Position numbers and translations under genes: made by a program. The notes under the pieces were generated by a model. It was not told where the DNA came from. It worked only from the letters and a program-made list of their open reading frames with translations, and did no database searches. A DNA stretch of 64,000 bases from Proteiniclasticum aestuarii (lineage in GTDB: Bacteria; Bacillota; Clostridia; Clostridiales; Clostridiaceae). Positions 58,972 to 64,000 of this stretch are shown here, piece by piece. The stretch covers positions 124,001-188,000 of the forward strand of contig NZ_JAFNJU010000002.1 of the NCBI RefSeq assembly GCF_017368455.1. The letters run 5' to 3'. How positions within the stretch are numbered: position 1 is the stretch's first letter; each line of letters opens with the position of its first letter.

Positions 58972-59175
58972 TGATATTGAATCTCATTCTCATCATCATG
59001 GAGAAGTTGGCACTTTTGCCAGCTGTTTTCAGGAAAGAGAACCAGAGGATCTCTCCTTATCCACACCGTCAGGAAGGGACTCCCTCTCCGGCAGCAAACA
59101 CCTCTTTCTCTTTACTGTCGCCCATTGAAGCATTATAGTAGAAGCAGATGTTATTCTTTCAATTGGAGGACTCCT

Positions 59176-60003
59176 ATGGAACTTGAAATTCTGCGCGCCA
59201 TTCAGAGTATACACAATCCTTTTCTGGACACGTTCTTCGAAGGCATCACCATGCTGGGAGAAGAGACCTTCATCATTCCCCTTCTTGCCATCATCTACTG
59301 GACACTGGACAAGAAATTCGGTGAAGTCCTGGCTTTCACCATGTTCACAAGTTATCTTCTGAACAACTCCATGAAGGATCTCTTCTCCTTCAGCCGTCCC
59401 ATCGGAGAAGAAGGCATCCGGACCCTTCGGCCGGAAACGGCCACTGGAAAATCCTTTCCCAGTGGACACAGTCAGAGTGCGGGTGCTGCTGCAGGCGCAT
59501 TTTCGCTGCACCTCAGAAACAGATGGGTCACGCTCCTCACCATGATACTGATGATCCTCGTGGGATTATCCAGGCTCTATCTTGGTGTTCATTATCCGAA
59601 GGACGCTGTAGCGGGCATTCTGCTGGGACTACTTACGGCAGGTGTCTGCGCCACACTGTTCCGGAAAGTGGATGAGCTGAAACTCTATCTCCTTGTCCTG
59701 GTCCTGTTTCTCCCGGCACTTCTCTTCGCCCAGTCCACGGACTTCATCAAGTCCCTGGCCTCCTACATGGGATTTTTCCTGGGCATCCTCCTGGAAAAGA
59801 GGAAAGTGAACTTCACCACCGATGGCTCACTTTTGAGAAAGGTGCTGCGCGTTGCTGTGGGTCTCATCCTGGTGCTGCTCATCAAAGAAGGTCTTCATGT
59901 GGTCTTCCCGGAAACGAATCTCTTCGATTTCATCCGCTACTTCCTCCTGACCTTTGTGGCCATGGGGCTCTATCCCTGGTTCTTCGGAAAAGTCAGGCTG
60001 TAA
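59176..60003 (+). CDS. PAP2-family membrane phosphatase
   Basis: A 275-residue protein with about seven helices. The three phosphatase motifs are KDLFSFSRP, PSGHSQSA and SRLYLGVHYPKD. Such enzymes remove phosphate from undecaprenyl pyrophosphate, phosphatidate or phosphatidylglycerol phosphate. ATG 59176 follows GGAGG by 6 bases. Monocistronic. Confidence 0.9.
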   Translation: MELEILRAIQSIHNPFLDTFFEGITMLGEETFIIPLLAIIYWTLDKKFGEVLAFTMFTSYLLNNSMKDLFSFSRPIGEEGIRTLRPETATGKSFPSGHSQSAGAAAGAFSLHLRNRWVTLLTMILMILVGLSRLYLGVHYPKDAVAGILLGLLTAGVCATLFRKVDELKLYLLVLVLFLPALLFAQSTDFIKSLASYMGFFLGILLEKRKVNFTTDGSLLRKVLRVAVGLILVLLIKEGLHVVFPETNLFDFIRYFLLTFVAMGLYPWFFGKVRL

Positions 60004-60047
60004 CTTGGAAAAATCTTCTCTGAAACGATCCGTTATACCGTAAAATG

Positions 60048-60099
60048 AAAAGTCGCCAAGATGCATCAGGGATCTGTGCTGCATCTTGGCGACTTTTTC
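60048..60099. terminator. Bidirectional terminator
   Basis: AAAAGTCGCCAAGATGCA and TGCATCTTGGCGACTTTT are perfect 18-base arms, with TTTTTC on the plus strand. Confidence 0.85.
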
Positions 60100-60184
60100 T
60101 ATTCATTCATTTTCTTTTCTTCTGCTTCTTTTTCTTCTGCTGCTGCTTTTTTTGCCTTGCCTGATTCCGGAATTCCCTATCGAC

Positions 60185-61795
60185 TTATCTCACAACCACT
60201 GCCCATTTCAGCGCATTGTAGGAAGCTTCGAACTTTTCCCTGGAAACCCAGTACTTGTTTCTGCTGCTGGCGGGGTCTGTCACATGGTAATCCCCTTCGG
60301 AATTATACCCTGTAAGCACCATGACATGCATGTTGTCCACGATGTTCACGATGCCTGCTTCACCCATGTCGTACTCTTTCCACTTGGGCGCCTCATAGTC
60401 TCTTGTGGTGACGTAGGCCACCACCGGGTTCCCCTTGTCGATTTCAGCCTTCAGCTGGGCCGTGGTGTAGCCTGAAATATTCACTACATTCGCATCATAT
60501 TTCTTTCCGTAGGCGGTGAGCGCTTCGGGGAAGATGGACTGGAAGATTTCAGGATCCCCTTTGACCACTGCAAAGGGGGTGCTGGCAAATCCCTCGAAGG
60601 GATTCCGCTCTGTCTTGGGCATCTTCTCGAGGAATTCCTTGAGCCCCATACTGGTGCTTTCTTTGTACTGAAGCGCCATGAGAAGACTGGCCCCCTCACA
60701 GCCCATGGGCGCATATACGGGACTGTACTGATTGATATAGGGAAGGTCCAGGACCTTCTCACTGTAATTCGCCACAGCCTTCAGATAGGTTCCAGAAGCC
60801 CAGCCTGTCTTTCCGTTATAGGTCACCTTGAACCATCCCCCTGAGGATCCGGAAACAGGCACCACGGTCCCTGCCGGCATGGTGGCCAGAACGCTGTAGG
60901 AAGTGCCCACGCCCGCTCTCATGTTGAGGTTCACCGTGGTTTTCATGTAACTGGTGCTGACTTCCCCTGCCGGAGGAGCTGCCACTGTCACAGCCTTCAG
61001 ATATTTTCCTGAAGACCATCCCGTGGATCCGCCATAACTGACCTTGACCCATCCATCTCTGGTTTCATAGGCCGTGACCTTTGCACCGGACGGGATGATT
61101 CTGACACTGCTGTAGCTGGTGCCAGGACCCGTTCTCATATAGAGATTCACCGTGGTTGTCATCTGACTGCTTTTTACCGGTTCAGAAGGTGCTGGTGCCG
61201 GCGCTGGCTGCGCAGTGGATACGCTCTTCAGATAATTTCCTGAGGACCATCCCGTGGACCCGCCATAGGTGACCTTATACCATCCATTACTGCTTTCCGA
61301 TACCGCCACTCTGGCTCCATTGGGAATGATGCGGATGCTTTCGTAGCTGGTGCCAGGGCCTGTTCTCATATAGAGATTCGCCGTGGTGACCATTTCGCCG
61401 GTGGCTGCTGGCGCAGAAGGCGTCGGCGCGGTGCCTGCGGCTTTAAAGGAGACATAGGCGGTATTTGCTGTGATGTAACGCCCGTTATCCAGTCTGTACA
61501 TCTCCCTGCCATCCACTGTGACTTTATCCACCACTGTAAAGGAAGCACCCTTTCCCACCACTTCGATCTTTGCAGACCAGGCAGCCCTGCTGTAGGTCCA
61601 GAGGGCACTGCAGGTTACCGTCACCGTTCCGGTTTCCGCAGCCATGACCACAGAGGGCTCCTGACTGAGCGGTGACCCGAAGGGCGCCGAGAACACCACA
61701 GGAGAGGATGCCGTCAGCAGGGTCATCAGGGTGATTTTCGCAATGAGTCTTTTCAGATTTTCACTTCGCATTTCATTCACATTCCTTCTCATCAT
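60185..61795 (-). CDS. Secreted SH3b-repeat, C39-family cysteine peptidase
   Basis: The protein has 536 residues. Signal peptide (about residues 1-52, long and basic), an SLAP-like SH3 domain, then three bacterial SH3 repeats (NLYMRTGPGTSY, NLYMRTGPGTSY, NLNMRAGVGTSY), each ending TGW(A/S)SG-YLK. The C-terminal 200 residues are a C39-like papain-fold peptidase with Cys in MGCEGASLL, His in NMHVMVLTGY and Asp in VTDPASSRN. SH3b repeats suggest wall binding. Start 61795 has GGAA 7 bases upstream; Met 9 is an alternative. Confidence 0.88.
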   Translation of the reverse strand: MMRRNVNEMRSENLKRLIAKITLMTLLTASSPVVFSAPFGSPLSQEPSVVMAAETGTVTVTCSALWTYSRAAWSAKIEVVGKGASFTVVDKVTVDGREMYRLDNGRYITANTAYVSFKAAGTAPTPSAPAATGEMVTTANLYMRTGPGTSYESIRIIPNGARVAVSESSNGWYKVTYGGSTGWSSGNYLKSVSTAQPAPAPAPSEPVKSSQMTTTVNLYMRTGPGTSYSSVRIIPSGAKVTAYETRDGWVKVSYGGSTGWSSGKYLKAVTVAAPPAGEVSTSYMKTTVNLNMRAGVGTSYSVLATMPAGTVVPVSGSSGGWFKVTYNGKTGWASGTYLKAVANYSEKVLDLPYINQYSPVYAPMGCEGASLLMALQYKESTSMGLKEFLEKMPKTERNPFEGFASTPFAVVKGDPEIFQSIFPEALTAYGKKYDANVVNISGYTTAQLKAEIDKGNPVVAYVTTRDYEAPKWKEYDMGEAGIVNIVDNMHVMVLTGYNSEGDYHVTDPASSRNKYWVSREKFEASYNALKWAVVVR

Positions 61796-61882
61796 ATTTC
61801 ATTCCATTCTAGTACCATTATACCCTCAAAGGATTCTGGTTTCACGGGTTCCTGAAATTTCACGATTTCTTGGACTGTAAAT

Positions 61883-61911
61883 TTGATTTCCCTATATCTA
61901 TCCACTATACT
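61883..61911 (+). promoter_or_regulatory. Promoter of the ABC-F leader and gene
   Basis: TTGATT (61883-61888), 17-bp spacer, TATACT (61906-61911). Confidence 0.65.
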
Positions 61912-61941
61912 ATACTCAATACAAACAGGAGGTAAAGAAAA

Positions 61942-61974
61942 ATGATTCACAAAGAAGAATCCAAAACAGAATAA
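61942..61974 (+). CDS. 10-residue leader peptide MIHKEESKTE of the ABC-F gene
   Basis: AGGAGG lies 9 bases before the ATG, stronger than the site of the ABC-F gene itself. The frame ends 43 bp before the ABC-F start. Codons 4-6 (AAGAAG) can pair with CTTCTT (61976-61981) just after the stop. Short leader ORFs of this kind control many ABC-F and methylase resistance genes by ribosome stalling. Confidence 0.6.
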   Translation: MIHKEESKTE

Positions 61975-61978
61975 ACTT

Positions 61979-62007
61979 CTTGCCTCAGAAAAGGCAAGAT
62001 CTGGGAG
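61979..62007 (+). promoter_or_regulatory. Switchable hairpins around the ABC-F ribosome site
   Basis: CTTGCCT (61979-61985) pairs with AGGCAAG (61992-61998), leaving GGGAG (62003-62007) free. Alternatively CTCAG (61984-61988) pairs with CTGGG (62001-62005) and masks it. The two cannot coexist. Confidence 0.45.
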
Positions 62008-62017
62008 TTGATAGACC

Positions 62018-63658
62018 TTGCTGAAAATACTAGTAAAAGACGTAACCATGCACTTTCCATCGAAAGCGCTTTTTTCCCATGTTTCCCTGGAGGTCCAAGA
62101 TCGAGACCGTATCGGCATACTGGGAAGAAACGGCTCCGGAAAGACCACCCTGATGAAGATCATCCTGGGAGACATTCTGCCCGTGGAAGGACAGGTGAAG
62201 GTCCCCGTTCCCTATGGATATCTGCCTCAGAGCGCCGAAGTCTCAGAAGAGAAGATCAGAAGCATTCTGGCAGGCAGTTACGGAAAAGACCTCCTGAAAC
62301 TCATGGAGGATCTGTCCATTAAGCCACTCATGAACAGGGAAGTCCATACGCTCAGCGGAGGAGAAAAGACAAAGCTTCTTTTCCTTCATGCGGTGAAAGA
62401 CAATCCTCCACTGCTCATCCTGGATGAACCCACCAATTTTCTGGATACCGGAAGCATTGAAGTCCTGGAGAACTACCTGGCCGCCTATAAGGGAGCCGTG
62501 CTTATGATCTCCCATGACCGGGATTTTCTCGACCATACGGTGGATACCATCTACCATCTGAATCAGAACAGCCTCAAGAAATACAGCGGCAACTACAGCT
62601 TCTTCAAGGAGAAGCGGCAGCAGGAAATCAGAAGAGCCAATCTGGAGTACATCCGCTACACAAAAAAACGGAAAGAACTGGAAGCAGCGGCCAGAGGAAT
62701 CTCCGATAAGGCAAACAAGATGGAAGGCCTGTCTTCAAACGATTATCTCCGGTCACGAAACAAGCAGCTGCAGAAGAAGGCCAAGTCCATGCGCAAACGC
62801 ATCGAAAAGATGGAAGTGAAGGAACGACCCCATTACGAGAAGGAAGTGAACCTCTCCTTCCATGTCTCTTCGGAAAAAGCGGCTCCGATTCTTCTCCATG
62901 GAGAAGACATCGGCAAATCCTTTGACACGCTGCTCTTTGACCAGGTGAAGTTTCATGTGAGAAGCGGCAGTAAAATCGCCCTGCTCGGAGAAAACGGAGC
63001 GGGGAAGACCACCCTGATGAAGATCATTCTGGGACAGACAGACTATGAGGGAAGGATTCATATACCACCTTCCACAAAAATCGGCTACCTTTCTCAGGAG
63101 CTGTACCATCTGGAAGAGGAGAAGACGCCGCTGGAAGATCTTTCCCGGTACTCCGATGACAAGACAGAAATCAGAAACCTTCTGGGCTCCATGCGGATCA
63201 CGGAAGACATGGTCTTTCAGAAAATCGGCACCTTAAGCTATGGAGAAAAGCTGAGAGTGGAGCTCTGTAAGCTGATCCTCAAGCAGTGCAATCTTCTGAT
63301 TCTCGATGAACCGACAAACTTTCTGGACATCGAAACCAAAGAAATCATTGAGGAAGCCTTGAGAGACTATGCAGGTGCCCTGCTTCTCATTTCCCATGAC
63401 CGTTACTTTGTAAGGGCCGTGGCAGAGGAGGTCTGGCATCTGGCAGAGAAGAAGCTCACTGTCTATGAAGGAGACTATGATTACTTCCTTTCGAAGCAGA
63501 TTCCCGAGAAAGAGAACCAGGAGATTATCCTGATCATGGAGATGAACCTGGCGGAGCTGGCGCACAGGATGACCCTGGCAGGAAAAGAAGAGAAAAAGAA
63601 ACTGGAAGAGGAGTATTTCCGTATCGCTTCCAGAGTGCATCAGATCAAACACAGGTAA
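62018..63658 (+). CDS. ABC-F ATPase, possible ribosome-protection protein
   Basis: A 546-residue soluble protein with two ABC domains and no membrane part. First domain: GRNGSGKTT, LSGGEKTKL, LLILDEPTNFLD. Second: GENGAGKTT, LSYGEKLRV, LLILDEPTNFLD. Between them is a basic, helical linker of about 80 residues (near 190-270: KANKMEGLSSNDYLRSRNKQL), which in ABC-F proteins reaches the ribosomal peptidyl-transferase centre. Start TTG with GGGAG 10 bases upstream. The inducible-looking leader points to an antibiotic-resistance type (Lsa/Vga/VmlR-like) rather than housekeeping EttA. Confidence 0.88.
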   Translation: MLKILVKDVTMHFPSKALFSHVSLEVQDRDRIGILGRNGSGKTTLMKIILGDILPVEGQVKVPVPYGYLPQSAEVSEEKIRSILAGSYGKDLLKLMEDLSIKPLMNREVHTLSGGEKTKLLFLHAVKDNPPLLILDEPTNFLDTGSIEVLENYLAAYKGAVLMISHDRDFLDHTVDTIYHLNQNSLKKYSGNYSFFKEKRQQEIRRANLEYIRYTKKRKELEAAARGISDKANKMEGLSSNDYLRSRNKQLQKKAKSMRKRIEKMEVKERPHYEKEVNLSFHVSSEKAAPILLHGEDIGKSFDTLLFDQVKFHVRSGSKIALLGENGAGKTTLMKIILGQTDYEGRIHIPPSTKIGYLSQELYHLEEEKTPLEDLSRYSDDKTEIRNLLGSMRITEDMVFQKIGTLSYGEKLRVELCKLILKQCNLLILDEPTNFLDIETKEIIEEALRDYAGALLLISHDRYFVRAVAEEVWHLAEKKLTVYEGDYDYFLSKQIPEKENQEIILIMEMNLAELAHRMTLAGKEEKKKLEEEYFRIASRVHQIKHR

Positions 63659-63663
63659 ATACG

Positions 63664-63696
63664 AAAGGATCTTCCCGAGCCGGGAAGATCCTTTTT
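63664..63696. terminator. Bidirectional terminator
   Basis: AAAGGATCTTCCC and GGGAAGATCCTTT, perfect 13-base arms, TTTTT on the plus strand. Confidence 0.85.
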
Positions 63697-63721
63697 CTTC
63701 TGTCATATTATCATTTCGTCT

Positions 63722-64000
63722 CTAGTTGAACAGTCTCAGAATATTACCCAGCAGGATACCTACGATACCAAAGTCCGCATCACTGAATGTCGTGTTAGCG
63801 AATCCAAGGTTGCCAAGAACAGGCATCAGAAGGACCGGCAGGAAAGTGATCAGCAGACCGCTGGCGATGGCACCAAGGACAGCACCTCTTCTTCCACCTG
63901 TTGCATTACCGAATACACCTGCTGTGGCTCCTGTAAAGAAGTGAGGCACTACACCTGGAAGTATGACGGGTGCATCCAGGGCGATGAGGATCGCCATACC
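63722..64000 (-). CDS. PTS ascorbate-type permease EIIC (UlaA-like), C-terminal part
   Basis: Only the last 92 codons are inside the window; the gene continues past the right edge. [29 protein letters not shown] and [20 protein letters not shown] match the C-terminus of UlaA, the sugar channel of the ascorbate/PTS family. It would take up ascorbate or a related sugar acid with phosphorylation by EIIA/EIIB partners, presumably encoded outside the window. Confidence 0.9.
   Translation of the reverse strand, partial: GMAILIALDAPVILPGVVPHFFTGATAGVFGNATGGRRGAVLGAIASGLLITFLPVLLMPVLGNLGFANTTFSDADFGIVGILLGNILRLFN

Overview
The window looks like chromosomal DNA of an anaerobic, low-to-mid GC member of the Bacillota, most likely Clostridia. 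The reasons are the strong purine-rich ribosome binding sites, TTGACA/TATAAT promoters, frequent GTG/TTG starts, NatAB, BmrCD-like and RelQ-type genes, a zinc-less MsrB, a DNA polymerase I with a decayed proofreading domain, an iron alcohol dehydrogenase and an ATP-type PEP carboxykinase. No prophage, insertion sequence, CRISPR array or rRNA was seen. The genus cannot be named from sequence alone.

Layout. 1-11.5 kb: truncated pckA with a long structured leader, a deoxynucleoside kinase, a Nudix hydrolase and alcohol dehydrogenase pair, a DD-carboxypeptidase, a GHL10 surface protein, a HAD phosphatase, a DUF488 protein, a small alarmone synthetase, a TPR membrane protein and a metallo-beta-lactamase-fold hydrolase. 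11.5-18 kb: an amino acid ABC importer with two paralogous binding lipoproteins, probably for arginine because a near-perfect ARG box precedes it; a separate structured RNA with its own promoter and terminator; a glutaredoxin-like protein behind a CsoR/CstR-type operator; birA-bioY behind a BirA operator; and a stand-alone ATP-cone protein behind NrdR boxes. 18-26 kb: a sortase-anchored CnaB-repeat adhesin, a cytosolic VIT-VWA protein, a sensory diguanylate cyclase preceded by an unidentified structured RNA, and a rhomboid-like membrane protein. 27-34 kb: small membrane proteins, a two-component system, msrB, AlkD, a CPBP protease, AlkA and a second metallo-hydrolase. 34-42 kb: a heterodimeric multidrug exporter (BmrCD type) behind a 41-codon leader ORF and terminator hairpins, DUF2161 and DUF937 proteins, TetR plus a cation diffusion facilitator, and two tRNA-Leu genes. 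42-50 kb: pullulanase, an NhaC-family carrier in one operon with argH behind tandem ARG boxes, and NatAB. 50-64 kb: an aroC-polA-coaE-lytic transglycosylase operon, glutaminase, tRNA-Leu(CAA), a P1B-4 metal ATPase with a PerR-like box, a PAP2 phosphatase, an SH3b-C39 peptidase, an ABC-F ATPase behind a 10-codon leader peptide, and the end of a UlaA-type PTS permease.

How it fits together. Much of the interest lies in regulation visible in the DNA: ArgR (importer and nhaC-argH), BirA (birA-bioY), NrdR (ATP-cone), a CsoR-type copper or persulfide sensor (glutaredoxin), PerR/Fur (metal ATPase), CcpA (pckA), and two independent leader-peptide systems of the kind that sense translation inhibitors, one before a drug exporter and one before an ABC-F ribosome-protection-type ATPase. 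Three further transcribed, structured RNA regions (pckA leader, 15.1-15.3 kb, 25.7-25.85 kb) match no family I can name with confidence.
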